Positions 34,774 through 45,763 of a DNA stretch of 64,000 bases are shown piece after piece. This DNA comes from Megalopta genalis (lineage: Eukaryota; Arthropoda; Insecta; Hymenoptera; Halictidae): assembly GCF_051020955.1 (NCBI RefSeq), contig NC_135021.1, positions 15,915,962-15,979,961 on the forward strand. Reading direction: 5' to 3'. The first letter of the stretch is position 1, and the number at the start of each line of letters is the position of its first letter. Position numbers and translations under genes: made by a program. The notes under the pieces are model-generated. The model ran no database searches, was not told where the DNA came from, and worked only from the letters and a program-made list of their open reading frames with translations.

Positions 34774-35240
34774 CGACGATGTTTATAACAATTTTGAGCT
34801 TCGTTTGGCGATATTTCAAAACGTACTTTTGAAGATATTTCTTGCAGACTTATTGGCCTTTCCGTTGTTTCTAATGCGACAGCAATTTATTTGATTTAAT
34901 TGTCGAAAATTCAGTAATCAAGTGAAACGATTTAAATACTCTGAGTCAAAATTGACTCAGTCGCTGCTCTGCGCGGGTTAATACCCTCATAACTCATTCT
35001 CGTGGATTTATAGTTTGAATTTAGTCTGAATTTATATCATCGACGATGTTTATAACAATTCTGACCTTTATTTGGCAATATTTCAAAACGTATTTTTGAA
35101 GATATTTCTTGCAGACTTATTGACCTTTCCGTTGTTCCTAATGTGGCAGCAATTTATTTCATTTAATCGTCGAAAATTGAGTAATCGATTGAAACGATTT
35201 AAATACTCTGAGTCAAAATTGACGCAACCGCCGCCCTGCG
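34774..35240. repeat. Diverged direct repeat, period about 267 bp
   Basis: CGACGATGTTTATAACAATT begins at 34774 and again at 35041. The following about 190 bp match well, including AAGATATTTCTTGCAGACTT and AAATACTCTGAGTCAAAATT. A third fragment (CTCATTCTCGTGGATTTA) recurs near 34993 and 35503. Confidence 0.85.
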
Positions 35241-35244
35241 TAAC

Positions 35245-35492
35245 TTAACCCTTTGCACTCGAGTGGTGACTCCGAGGCACCACTAAAATTGTTACATCAC
35301 GTTCCAAGATAATATTTATATTATCAAAGAGCATAGATATAAAAAGATTGTTAAAAGTCTAACTGTTGTACGAGTCACAAGACTCAATTTCATATGCATG
35401 AAATACACTTTGTCGTATAAAATGGAAATATTATAAATGAAAAAAGTTACTTCAGATTTACAGTTAAAATGTCTTCGAATGCAAAGCGTTAA
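35245..35492. mobile_element. TTAA-MITE (TTAACCCTTTGCACTCG family), complete copy
   Basis: It starts TTAACCCTTTGCACTCGAGT and ends TTCGAATGCAAAGCGTTAA, 248 bp, with TTAA at both ends. Partial relatives lie at 5993, 6458, 9467 and 31683. Confidence 0.8.
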
Positions 35493-35810
35493 TATCCTTA
35501 TGCCTCATTCTCGTGGATTTACAGTCTGAATCTAGAGGTTCGAATGTTTTACTTTGCAGTAGTTTCTGAAGAACTTCTTCTCGAATAGTTCGAAGAATAT
35601 CATTTCCTGGATGCGAGTGAGAGGAGAGATTCTGAATGAAATTCAGGGGGGTGGGGGGTCAGCGGAGGATTCAGAAGGATCCGTATCAGTGTCATGGCAC
35701 ATCACCTCGAGCAACTCGGCGAACTCGACCAACTTGACCAACTCGACCGCCTCGGTTCCGGAGACTGTTGCGCGACGCTCCGTTCTGACCTCGTTTTGCG
35801 TGTGTTGCAG
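35493..35810 (+). other. Sequence directly upstream of the first trc coding exon (intron)
   Basis: Ends in the acceptor TGCGTGTGTTGCAG at 35810, so this is the 3' part of an intron in the 5' UTR. The AACTCGACCAACTTGACC-like short repeat at about 35710-35750 produces Asn/Ser/Thr frames that are not coding. The upstream non-coding exon was not located. Confidence 0.55.
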
Positions 35811-35887
35811 GGGTGCTGGAGATGGCGGCCACGGAGAGCACGATCCGATTCAGCGGCCATACGTTGGACAAGGCTACAAAGGCCAAG
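35811..35887 (+). CDS. trc: trc coding exon 1 (11 nt 5' UTR, residues 1-22)
   Basis: Acceptor AG at 35809-35810, ATG at 35822, donor AAG|GTGAGA at 35888. It encodes a Ser/Thr-containing start and the insect Trc stretch IRFSGHTLDKATKAK. Phase 0 at the end. Confidence 0.9.
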
Positions 35888-38800
35888 GTGAGACCCGAGT
35901 TTTCTACACTTTTGTTTCCTCTATCCGTTTCTCGCTTCCACTGTCGTTCACATTGTCACACAAGCGCGGCCGTCAGTGGGCAACATTCGAAACAGTCGCT
36001 GCTTCGTGTCTGTTCAAAACTATGTGTACCATGTATTGAAGTGTCTAAATAAACATACTTTTGCAATAGCATGTTCAAAGAATTCAGCGAACATTAGGAA
36101 GTATAGTACGTTACTTATTCACATTTTCTTATGAACAAAAGACTATTTTACGATGCGATCTTTACAGAAAATGATGATGGCCAGTCGTTATACGATTGTA
36201 ATTAATCCATAGAAATTTTATGCAATAGAATCATTCATCCGAAATGAAATAATTGAGTTCGACTTATTTTCTCACACTTTGGATAAGGTTTTTGAGAAAA
36301 GAAACGGCTCAAAATATATTCTGTTTACATTGTTAATATTATTCCAACATGTTCGTCAGATAGTACATTTTGATATTATAAAATCCCTTTTTGCAAGAAG
36401 CTGCAATCTTCCGAGTTATTTAATTAAATATGTAACCGCAACCGGTCTCGAATTCTTATATGCGACACGATCGCTTACGAATTTTCAGGCACTAATGCAA
36501 TATTAATGAGAAAATCTTTCGTTCGATAGTCATTCAATATTCGGCTAACAATAAACCGTGTCTGCAAATTAAATCTGCGTAGAAGTTTCGATTCAATGAA
36601 AGACAAAAGTGATAAGAATTTGTTTTTTATGAAATCACATATTTTTTTTCATGAAAATCGACGCGTCTTTGTTACGTTCGCATTTTGTTCGAAAATTGAT
36701 CAGTTTAAAAGTTATGATTTTCGTCCCTCGTATAAACGACGCGCACTGTGCGTCGTTTTCGCTGTCGTTTGCACTGCTCGACGCCTCGTCTGTTCGCAAA
36801 CCGATACCGAGAACTCGCAATTTTGTCCGTGAACAGGTAACGTTGGAGAATTACTACAGTAATCTGATAGCCCAGCATATCGAGCGACAGCAGAGGCTCG
36901 CCAAATTGGAGGAATCGCTGAAAGACGAAGGGCTCTCGGAGCAGCAAAAGCAGGAGAAACGATTGCAGCATGCCCAGAAAGAAACCGAGTTTCTTCGGCT
37001 GAAACGCTCCCGACTCGGCGTCGAAGACTTCGAGCCGCTCAAAGTAATTGGCAGAGGCGCATTCGGCGAGGTGAGTTACGAAGTGTCCACGCGTCTACGG
37101 TCTAGAAATGTCTGCCGTTCGTCTCGCGGCCAAACGAATGTTCTCTACGAAATCGCGGCTTTAAGACAAGGTTGCTCTGCCGCGTCCTTGAATCGATTAC
37201 AAGGGTCGCTCGAAAATAGCCTCTCGAATTCGCGTTTCTCTCCCGCTTCTTTTCGCGAAACGACCTTCGGAATAACTTCGAAAATCTCGAAGAAATATAT
37301 ATATAAATACTATTTATAAATAGTATTTATTATTATTATTACTATTATAAATAGTATTTATTATTATTATTACTATTATAAATAGTATTTATTATTATTA
37401 TTACTATTATAAATAGTATTTATATATATATGCACCGGTGTTCCAAAAATATCTCGCAATCTGGAAATGGCGAGTTCTTCAGATCATTTGAAGTAACTTC
37501 TTCCTTTACAAAAATGTTCTCCGACGCACCGTTAACGAGTTATTAACGAAAAACAGTAACCAATAAGAATCGAGTGCGGCTGACGCGAGGCGGTCCAGCC
37601 AACCGCGCACGAAGCCCAGTTCCGCTCATTGGCTCGGTCGCCTCGCGCTAGCTGAGCTGGGATTCGACCGCCTTGACCGCTGGCGCCGTTGGCTCGGCCG
37701 CCACGCGTCAGCTGAGCTCGCCTCTCATTGGTCACAGTTTTTCGTTAATAACTCGTGAACGGTGCCTCGGAGAACATTTTCGCAAAGGAAAAAGTTGCTT
37801 CGAATGACCCGAGGAACCCGCTACTTTCGGATTGCGAGACATTTTTGGGACATTCTGTATATATATCTGATTCGCGTCGTTTTAACACGCGCGCGTGTGT
37901 GAAACAGGTGAGACTCGTGCAGAAGAAAGACACCGGTCACGTCTACGCGATGAAAATTCTGAGGAAAGCCGATATGCTGGAGAAGGAGCAAGTGGCGCAC
38001 GTCAGGGCCGAACGAGACGTTCTGGTGGAAGCGGATCATCAGTGGGTCGTGAAGATGTACTATAGTTTTCAAGATCCTATAAACCTTTATCTAATAATGG
38101 AGTTTCTTCCGGGCGGTAAGTGTGTTCGTCCGTTCCGATTCTTCGGATTCTGGTATCTCGCGCGCGAACATTTTCGAGCTGGTTTCTTCCGAACTAACGT
38201 CTACGAACAGTACAGTTTTTTCCCCCTAATTGACGCTCGGTTTGGGAACAAGAGTGGAGAATTTGGGAAGAGAAGGCACGATTATTCGAGTCTTGCGCCT
38301 CGTTTTTATAATCGTTGACAATCGACAACGATAAAAACGAGCCGCAAAGCGTAGATAATCGTATCTTTTCTTCCGAATTCGTCCATTCTCGTGTACAACC
38401 TGAGCGTCGGTTAGGGAGACATTACCGTATATTGTACGCAATGATTATTCCAGGCGACATGATGACGCTGCTGATGAAGAAAGACACGCTTTCCGAGGAG
38501 TGCACGCAGTTTTATATCTCCGAGACGGCGTTGGCGATCGACTCGATCCACAAGCTGGGCTTCATTCACAGGTAAGCCGGATCGAATACCAGAAGAGAAG
38601 AAATTCTCGTTTTTTTTCTTCTTGTCTACGACTCCTCTGACCGTGCTCCTCCTTGCACCTTCTTCGCAGGGATATCAAGCCGGACAACCTGTTGCTGGAC
38701 GCGCGAGGACACATAAAGCTCTCCGATTTTGGTCTGTGCACGGGTTTGAAGAAGTCCCATAGAACCGACTTCTACAGAGATCTCAGTCAGGCGAAACCTT

Positions 38801-40075
38801 CCGATTTCAGTGAGTATTCGCGCGTCAGCGATCTTTTTGTATACGGTTTTTCCCGTGTCGTACTGACCGCGTTTACGTGTTTCGCTTAGTGGCGTCTTGC
38901 GGCAGCGGCAGCGGCGGAGCGATGGACAGCAAAAGGAGAGCCGAAAGTTGGAAAAGAAATAGAAGAGCGCTGGCTTACAGTACGGTGGGCACGCCCGATT
39001 ACATAGCCCCGGAAGTATTCCTGCAAACTGGTTATGGAAGAGCTTGCGACTGTTGGTCCTTGGGCGTGATCATGTACGAAATGCTGATAGGTAACTATCT
39101 GTATTTTCTGTCCGTTCTTTCTCCTTTCGTCTCTGTTTCTTGTCAGCGTCTCCCGTAGAAGATTTGTACGTCACGGATTCTCAGTTTCCCCGAATTTTTT
39201 TCAGGGTATCCTCCATTCTGCAGCGAGAATCCGCAGGAGACCTACAGAAAAGTTATGAATTGGAGGGAGACCTTGGTATTTCCACCGGAAGTCCCTATTA
39301 GCGAGGAAGCCAAGGATACCATAATCAGATTCTGTTGCGAAGCCGACAGAAGATTAGGTGAATATCTTGAGAAGGTTCAACTCTCTAGAGGAAGGAATAT
39401 TTCCGATTACGCTCCGCGATTGCGGTACGAGTTCGGTTAAATTGGCTCGTTCGTTTTCTTAATCAAGTTCAGTCGAGCCGCCGTCTCGCTTCTTAAGCGC
39501 GCATCGTTGCATCTCGTTCGACGATTCGTGTCACGTGTTTAATTTCGTTGCCGCGGTGGCACGCGTCCAGAGTCAGATTTGAAATGGCCACGGGGTGCGA
39601 GGGTTATAGTTCAGTTGTCGTTCGGCTACTCGATGGATTAGGAAGTAGGGACAAGATTAGGAGCAGTTGACAATCGATAAAAATTTGTAGGTGCGCAACG
39701 AGGCATCGAGGAGCTGAAATTGGCACCCTTCTTTCGCGGCGTCGATTGGGAACACATTAGGGAGAGACCGGCGGCGATTCCGGTCGAGGTTCGATCCATC
39801 GACGACACCTCCAACTTCGACGAGTTCCCGGACGTGAAATTGGAGATACGTGAGTACACCGCTACATTATCGTTTTTCCACGAACGTCACGGTTTCCGTT
39901 TCACCGGAACCCCATGGTCCTGCTGGCATATTTGAACGGTCGGTTTCCGTCGATTTCAGCATCCGCGCCGATGCCGCAGGACGGAGAAGTGAATTACAAG
40001 GACTGGGTGTTTATAAATTACACGTTCAAGCGATTCGAGGGACTGACGCAACGAGGAACGCCGACCAAGAAATAG
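35822..40075 (+). CDS. trc: tricornered, NDR-family Ser/Thr kinase (9 coding exons, 464 aa)
   Basis: Complete spliced gene. Coding exons: 35822-35887, 36837-37070, 37908-38115, 38454-38571, 38670-38809, 38890-39090, 39205-39357, 39691-39849, 39960-40075; summed 1395 nt. All introns are GT-AG with consistent phases. The product is an AGC kinase: N-terminal Mob-binding/basic region (about 1-85), glycine loop GRGAFGE (94-100), ATP lysine K116, catalytic HRD with D210, DFG at 228-230, auto-inhibitory basic insert (KRRAESWKRNRR), activation-segment S286, and a C-terminal hydrophobic motif with T448, the Hippo/MST-type target. The length equals human STK38 (465) and fly Trc (about 463). In flies Trc works with Mats/Mob and Furry at the cell cortex in hair and dendrite morphogenesis; that role is inferred here. 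The start ATG follows GGAG, with G at -3 and +4. Odd: C310 replaces a Trp that is usually conserved. Confidence 0.96.
35888..36836 (+). other. trc intron 1
   Basis: 949-bp AT-rich intron with no repeat family recognised. Short frames in it (for example 36279-36506) lack domains. Confidence 0.85.
36837..37070 (+). CDS. trc: trc coding exon 2 (residues 23-100)
   Basis: Acceptor GAACAG at 36836, donor GAG|GTGAGT at 37071. It encodes VTLENYYSNLIAQH, the charged N-terminal regulatory helix, and the kinase start through the glycine loop. Phase 0 on both sides. Confidence 0.96.
37305..37430. repeat. TATTATTATTATTACTATTATAAATAG tandem repeat in trc intron 2
   Basis: About three copies of a 41-bp unit (AATAGTATTTATTATTATTA with ACTATTATA) lie directly before a MITE. 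Confidence 0.85.
37431..37857. mobile_element. CAGGGTGTCCC palindromic MITE, copy 5, in trc intron 2
   Basis: The left end is degenerate (TGCACCGGTGTTCCAAAAAT). The right end GACATTTTTGGGACATTCTG is followed by TA. The arms match the family. The GC-rich centre carries an extra segment of about 60 bp with a second GTTGGCTCGGCCGCC block. It ends 50 bp before exon 3. Confidence 0.85.
37908..38115 (+). CDS. trc: trc coding exon 3 (residues 101-170)
   Basis: Acceptor GAAACAG at 37907, donor G|GTAAGT at 38116. It encodes RLVQKKDTGHVYAMK with the ATP lysine, the alpha-C region and the hinge LYLIMEFLPGG. Ends in phase 1. Confidence 0.96.
38213..38427. mobile_element. CAGTAATG-type palindromic MITE in trc intron 3
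   Basis: 215 bp. It starts CAGTTTTTTCCCCCTAATTG and ends GGGAGACATTACCG with TA flanks. It occupies nearly two thirds of the 338-bp intron 3 and ends 26 bp before exon 4. Confidence 0.88.
38454..38571 (+). CDS. trc: trc coding exon 4 (residues 170-209)
   Basis: Acceptor TTCCAG at 38453, donor AG|GTAAGC at 38572. It encodes DMMTLLMKKDTLSEE through FIHR. A MITE ends only 26 bp before the exon. Confidence 0.96.
38670..38809 (+). CDS. trc: trc coding exon 5 (residues 209-256)
   Basis: Acceptor TTCGCAG at 38669, donor A|GTGAGT at 38810. It encodes the catalytic loop DIKPDN, the DFG motif and the CTGLKKSHRTDFYRDL segment. Confidence 0.96.
38890..39090 (+). CDS. trc: trc coding exon 6 (residues 256-323)
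   Basis: Acceptor CGCTTAG at 38889, donor ATAG|GTAACT at 39091. It encodes a short Gly/Ser-rich insert (residues 257-266), the basic KRRAESWKRNRR auto-inhibitory stretch, the activation segment YSTVGTPDYIAPE and subdomain IX. Residue 310 is Cys (TGT at 39051-39053), where family members have Trp. Confidence 0.95.
39205..39357 (+). CDS. trc: trc coding exon 7 (residues 323-374)
   Basis: Acceptor TTTTTCAG at 39204, donor TTAG|GTGAAT at 39358. It encodes YPPFCSENPQETYRKVMNW and the C-lobe end FCCEADRRLG. Confidence 0.95.
39691..39849 (+). CDS. trc: trc coding exon 8 (residues 374-427)
   Basis: Acceptor ATTTGTAG at 39690, donor ATAC|GTGAGT at 39850. It encodes RGIEELKLAPFFRGVDW, ERPAAIPVEV and SIDDTSNFDEFPD, the AGC C-terminal extension. 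Confidence 0.95.
39960..40075 (+). CDS. trc: trc coding exon 9 (residues 427-464 and stop)
   Basis: Acceptor GATTTCAG at 39959, stop TAG at 40073-40075. It encodes PSAPMPQDGE, then the hydrophobic motif KDWVFINYTFKRF with T448 and a short tail GLTQRGTPTKK. Confidence 0.95.
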
Positions 40076-41436
40076 CAACACCCTATTTCTTGTTCGGCTT
40101 CAACCGGCGGTCAGCAGTCTGACGCTACTGGTATTCCGGCCTTGGTACATCATCCGCACCCTCCGCTGTCATCGACGACGTCGCGAACGGATGGTTGATC
40201 CGTTCTATTTTCCGTATACGTCACGGTCAATCATCGTCGAGGGTGATTAATTCTTGTACTCGTCTGTATATAAACGCGATGCGATGATCGCGTTGCGCTA
40301 TAACACGCAAGAGGAGCAAGAGAAACAAGAGAAAAAGGGGAAGCAAACGACGACGATGACGGGGACGATAACGACAACGATCGCCGCGTTGCGTTGCGTT
40401 GCGTCGCGTCGCGCTGCGTCGCGTCGCGTTGCGTTGCCTCGTGTCGCGTCGCGTCGTTGCTCCCCTTTGTATCCAGAAAACAAAGAACGACAAGTGATCA
40501 ACAACAACCGCAACAACATTTTCTAAACGAGCGAGTGCGAAAATTGATGCACATGTGATAAGGAAGAACCGAAGCATTTAGAGAATCGCAGACAGAAATA
40601 GAACTCTACGGCGAACCTTTCTCTAGGAACGTCGCGAAACACTGTGAAAAGTTGAAAAGATGAAAAGGTTGCGTTTTGCTCTCGGCATTGTTTCTATCCG
40701 AGGGTCGGCGCGCAACACAGTAAAAGCTCTCTTTCTCTCTCTATCTGCAGTGACCGCATTACTGGGGGAAAAAATGAAAACAAGATGGAGCCTCGGTCCC
40801 GTGATTCTCGCAGTGCATACAATTTTTGCGTGGAATTTCATTCGATGCGTTCTTTCGCCCCTTTATCCTAACATTGGCTCGGCTCTCCTATTTAGCTCTC
40901 TTTCCAACGTTGTATTTATAGCTAGTGCTGTGATATGAAATTGTTTGAAGAAAGTTTTGTATACAAATTGCTATTTTGTCTGTTAACAAATACTGATCTT
41001 TACGAATGTTGTATTCTACTCGATTGTCCCTACGTTTGCCCCGAAATTTTCAATATTTCTTGACACATGCGAAACTTGTTGCGTACTTTCTCCGAGAGCT
41101 TCTGCCCGAATTTGTAGTCCCGCGCGAAACACGATCGACAGAATATTTTCCCAAATATTTTCCCCGCAACGTCCACCGATCGGTCGCGTATCATTTATTT
41201 CTCTTTCGATCGAGTTTACAGTTTCTCTACGTTCACCGATCGCATTTCCAAAATTTTCCGACGCGCGTAGCAGACCGTTGGAAACGTTTCGCTTGCCGCG
41301 TAATCGACGCGACCGCCTCGAATCGTGGAATACTGTCGATTGCCGAGCAAATTGCTCCGTGGCCCGAGCTTCAGCGTAACTTTATGTTCTTTGGGATCCT
41401 TTGTACCAACGTATGTCATGTAAATCGTTGAATAAA
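40076..41436 (+). other. Probable trc 3' UTR region with candidate poly(A) signal
   Basis: Directly downstream of the stop, with no open gene. A GCGTTGCGTCGC-type short repeat lies at about 40386-40460. An AATAAA at 41431-41436 is a candidate polyadenylation signal; the real 3' end is unknown. Confidence 0.4.
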
Positions 41437-42410
41437 GCTATGATTGCAACGAATCGAATCGCGTAGACGCGTGACCGGGCGAAAGGAGAATCATACAGGC
41501 ACCGGGTCTCTTTCTTACGGAACAACAATTTCCTGAAAATGTTCCAGTTCGTGCCCGAGTATTTTAATGAGATACGCGAATCAAACGCGAGTTTTAACGC
41601 GACGTCGGAAGAGGACTCTCGACTCGTGAGATACACAGGGCTCGTTCGTTGCCTTATCAAGGTTCCTAACGCGTTCCAAGCGTGCAGCCCAATCCATAAC
41701 GAACGATGAAACGGAAAAGAAACGCTCTTCGTCCCTGGATAGAACGTATATAGGTAATAAGAAACGTGGGGGGTGGGAGGGGGGGGGGGGAGAAAACGAA
41801 AGAAATCGAGAAACGAGAAAATTTACCGTAACCGAGAGAAATCGAGGGATAAAATCGATCGGTATTCGGTGTGCATAGCTTTTATATTAATTTCGCTGGA
41901 GAATAGATTTAAATGAGAAATAAACGCGTGTTACTAATCATCCTAGGTTCGAAAATGTCTGCCGGTAAGAACGTTTTACCGACCGTCATAGCCTGCTCCG
42001 ACCATTCGATTCGACCGATATCATCGGACCCGATGCTACTACATCCAGTTCTACGCCCGGTTCTATTGCCGGTTCTACTGCCGGTTCCACTGCCGCTGCA
42101 GCGTCGTTCGAAGCAGCCGCGCGACTCGATCGCGCCATGCAACCGATGCACGGAACAGGAGAACGAGAAACAGTGCACCGCATGTTCTGTCGGATTTATT
42201 TCGAATCTAGCACCGTGAACGATATAACGTTTGTATGTTGTGTAGCTCGCAGAGACAGCCAGGGCACCATGGTAGCGATAGTACTAATCGTAAAAACAAG
42301 TTGCTAGATAACATGTAAGAATACGTCGTACGCGTAAGGGGAAGCTTACGATATCTTACGGGGGGGAAGAAAAATATGGCGAATGTTATTGGCGAGATAG
42401 ATTCGCGATA
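41437..42410. other. Convergent intergenic sequence, no gene seen
   Basis: Short frames only. A poly-G tract lies at 41767-41791. A GGTTCTACTGCC-type repeat near 42055-42095 gives a Pro/Leu-rich frame that is not considered coding. Confidence 0.4.
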
Positions 42411-43025
42411 CAGTAATGTCTCCCTTACTGACGCTCAGATTGTCCACTAAAATGGATAATTTGGGAAGAGGAGATACGATTGTTTTTATAGTTGTTGACG
42501 ATTCGTAACTATAACAAATGAACCGCAAGGATCGAATAATTGTAGCTTCTCTACCTAAATTGTCCATTTTTGTAGACGATCCGAGTGTCAATTAGAGAGA
42601 CATTACTGCACAGCAATGTCTCCTTTACTGACGCTCAGATTGTCCACAAAAATGAACAATTTGGTGAGAAGCGATACGATTGTTTTTATAGTTGTCGACA
42701 ATTCGTAACTATAACAAATGAACCGCAAGGATCGAATAATTATATCTTCTCTATCTAAATTGCCCATTTTTGTAGACGATCCGAGCGTCAATTAGAGAGA
42801 CATTGCTGTACAGTAATGTCTCCCTTACTGACGCTCAGATCGTTCACCAAATTGGATAATTTGGGAAGAGGAGATACGATTATTCGAGCGTTGCGACTCG
42901 TTTTTATAATTGTGGACAATTCATAACTATAAAAATAAACCGCAAGGCTCGAACAATCGTATCTCCTCTTCCCGGATTGTCCATTTTCGTAGACAATCTG
43001 AGCGTCAGTTAGAGAGACATTACCG
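42411..43025. repeat. Tandem array of three CAGTAATG palindromic MITEs
   Basis: Units at 42411-42608, 42611-42808 and 42811-43025 are joined by CA or TA only. Each has a CAGTAATGTCTCCCTTACTG-like left end (unit 2 CAGCAATG) and a GAGAGACATT(A/G)C(T/C)G right end. Unit 3 is the closest to the 215-bp consensus. Confidence 0.9.
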
Positions 43026-45540
43026 CACAATGCTCTGCGCGTTTAACTCTATCCTGTATCGAAAAAAAAGTCGATCATTCGCCTCGTATATTCTTGAAAA
43101 TACGATAGACCCTACCTTCCTACGGACCTTCCCTGCATCGTTAGCATTTCGAGCGAACTTCCCGTATCGACCTCTCCAATCTATTCGACCTATTCGACCT
43201 ATTGGCTAGCCGTCCCTAGACACTATGCGCCGAAAGAGAAGCGTTCAAGCGTTTAATGCGACCTCGTCGAACGACGAGCCAACCGTTCTACGTCGATCGA
43301 ACGATTTAACCTCGAACGCGATGGCCTTTGAGACGCGTTCCCCGAGTCGCAGTTGTTATAGTTCGAACGAATCTTGAAAGAAAGCCGCGTCCATGTCTTT
43401 CCGATGATTTTTCAAGGATTTATCTTCTAAGAAGGGTGCCGGCAGGGAGGGGTTCCACACGGAAAATCGAGAATCTCAATGATTCCGTGGGGTCGACGAA
43501 ACTCTAATTGTAAGACCACCGCTGAAAACTTATTCTCTCGCATACAAAGTGTACACCTACAATAACGCGCCACACTTAGGATACGCGTAACGTAGCGTGT
43601 TCCGGCTGACAGTACTTCTACTTGCACGTTGCACACACACACGTTTCGCCCCCTGCCCGCCGCATCCGGAAGCTCCGAGAAGCTGCGACGAGTCGCGACG
43701 AAACGATATATTCGTCTGTTTTGTTTCGCGCAACACAGCGAACGCTTCTCGCTTCCCGCTTCTCGCTCTCGTCGCGTATAGGGTGTAGGGTGTAGTGTGT
43801 GTAGGGCGTAGGGTATAGGGTGTAGAAGGGTACGGGCTGTAGAGAGAGTGTGGAGCGGCCTCGATCCAACCAAATATACGGTTTCGATCGTATTTTCTCC
43901 CAAGTACAGCACGATTAGGTAATGGAACGTGCACGCGCGAAAACGCATGAAAACTCTGCGTGCTCGATTTTTAGAAACAATAGAAAAGAAAAAAGATCGG
44001 ACGATACCGGATAGCGGTACCGCGTTGGAATTGAAACAAGATTATATCGTTTATTATTATAATTACGTCGTTTTCGAACGTTGGAAAATTTCAAGAAAAT
44101 TCGACGCGGCCAGTTCGATACACGTTCTTCGAAGCGGTCCTGCTTTTCGCTGACGCAATCGCGAATCGAGGTGTCGCGCTCGTGTTCGCCGTTTCCGTCG
44201 AGCAACGGTGTCGAGGAAGGCTTCGGATGCTCCGACTTCACGATGCCGGACACACTTAGCTTTACGGGGTACCATTTAAGTCGGAAGTTTTTAAACGATG
44301 AAAGCCAAACTATTTTCTGCACCGGCGGAGAAATAAGCGTCGAGAAACGGATGTACAAGACGATGAAAAAAGAAAAGAAAAAGAAAGGACAATTGCGACG
44401 CGACGAATATCGACGGACGAATGTTGAACGAGATGGAAGGGGAGAGAGCGTGCGCGTGTGCGTGTGCGTGTGTGCGAGCGTGTATGCGCGTGAGAAAGAG
44501 AGTGGGAGAAGAAGAAGAAGAAGAAGAGGAAGGAGGAGGAGAAGAGGAAGAGATGAATAAATATCATAATTTCGTTGTAGCCGTGAACAGATGTATGCTC
44601 TGACGTCCAATTGCTACCCAGTAAAGAAACGAAGCGAAACGCAATTTATTTATTTATTTAAAGAGAAGATGATTAAATAAAAGAAAAGTAACAATAGCCA
44701 CGAGATGCCTTGTATGCAGCAAGTGTATGGTGCCCTGGACGTATAAACGGTACGCATTAGAGACAAGAGAAACGCAGTGGAGATAGCGAGGGTAGCGGGG
44801 TGGGGGCGGGGAGGGGATAGCGGGGAATTTAGATGGACACGCGTGTCACGTGCGTTCCCGTGGGAATTAGGAAACGGACAGGAACGAAAGTGCATCGACT
44901 CGGACGGTTGAACAGTGTGAACAAAGAGTGACGAGTGCAAAGAATGTGGAAAGAGTATGTATTTGTGAAACGCCTCGCGCGAACCGAAACGCGTGATCGA
45001 GAGCGAGCGTACTAGCTATTACCGTCTCTATGTAAACGTATTCCGAGAGAAACTCCAATAGATTAATGCCAGTAATTGTCGTCGGTGTACATTGTAAATA
45101 TTACGGAAACAACTAAATCATCTCAGCGCGCTTGTCGATAAATAATAATCCACTGTCGACCGAGCAAAAGGCCGAGCAGCAACGGACCTTCGTAAACGCG
45201 TGATCGTATTCGTTTCGATTTGCGTCGCGCAACGCAGCTACACGACGCGCGCCTGCGATCTATGTATTGTATCCCGTCTCCCATTTCATTCGAGGAATTC
45301 GATACGCGGCCCGTGACGCAAAATATTTCGGTCCACCGGTTCTACAGGCGCGCGCGCGCATAAACAAGCGTGAAGGTTAAGGAAAGTCGCGCGTTGCGTT
45401 CGTTTCATTGCGAAAATTAATGAAATTCATGAAAATTAATGCGCTCTTTTGGGTACACTCGATTCGACGGTCATTCCGCTTATGTGAACACGAGGATTCT
45501 AAATTTTACGGACGGTCGCGGACGCGTCGGACAAACGACG
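43026..45540. other. Intergenic GC-mixed sequence with short simple repeats, no gene seen
   Basis: A TAGGGTGTAGGG-type minisatellite lies at about 43775-43835, (GTGTGC)n at about 44447-44480 and (GAA)n at about 44505-44535. Frames here, including 43915-44610 on the - strand, are low-complexity or compositional and show no domain. Confidence 0.5.
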
Positions 45541-45763
45541 CCTCGTTTAATTTAAAAAAAAGAAAAGAAAAGAAGAGAAGGAGAGAGAACTGGGACGATC
45601 CAAAGACGATCGGTACAAACCGAAAAAAAGAAGAAAAGAAGAGAGGGAGAGAGAACTGAGACGATCCAAAGACGATCGATACTGTACCGGTCGTCTTTGG
45701 ATCGTCCCAGTTCTCTCTCCCTCTCTTCTTTTTTTCTTTTTTTTTTTTTAATTAAACGAGGCT
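45541..45763. repeat. Long hairpin (inverted repeat of about 75-bp arms) with inner duplication
   Basis: CCTCGTTTAATTTAAAAAAA at 45541 pairs with the sequence ending TTAATTAAACGAGG at about 45762. The arms continue through GAGAGAGAACTGGGACGATC and CAAAGACGATCGGTAC, which pair with GTACCGGTCGTCTTTGGATC and CCAGTTCTCTCTCC. The segment GAGAGAACTG(A/G)GACGATCC also occurs twice in direct orientation on the left side. No TA- or TTAA-type ends were noticed. Confidence 0.9.

Noticed and set aside
43775..43835. Possible interstitial telomeric repeat (TAGGGTGTAGGG)
   Set aside because: The motif is irregular and is neither TTAGG nor TTAGGG arrays. Better described as a local minisatellite.
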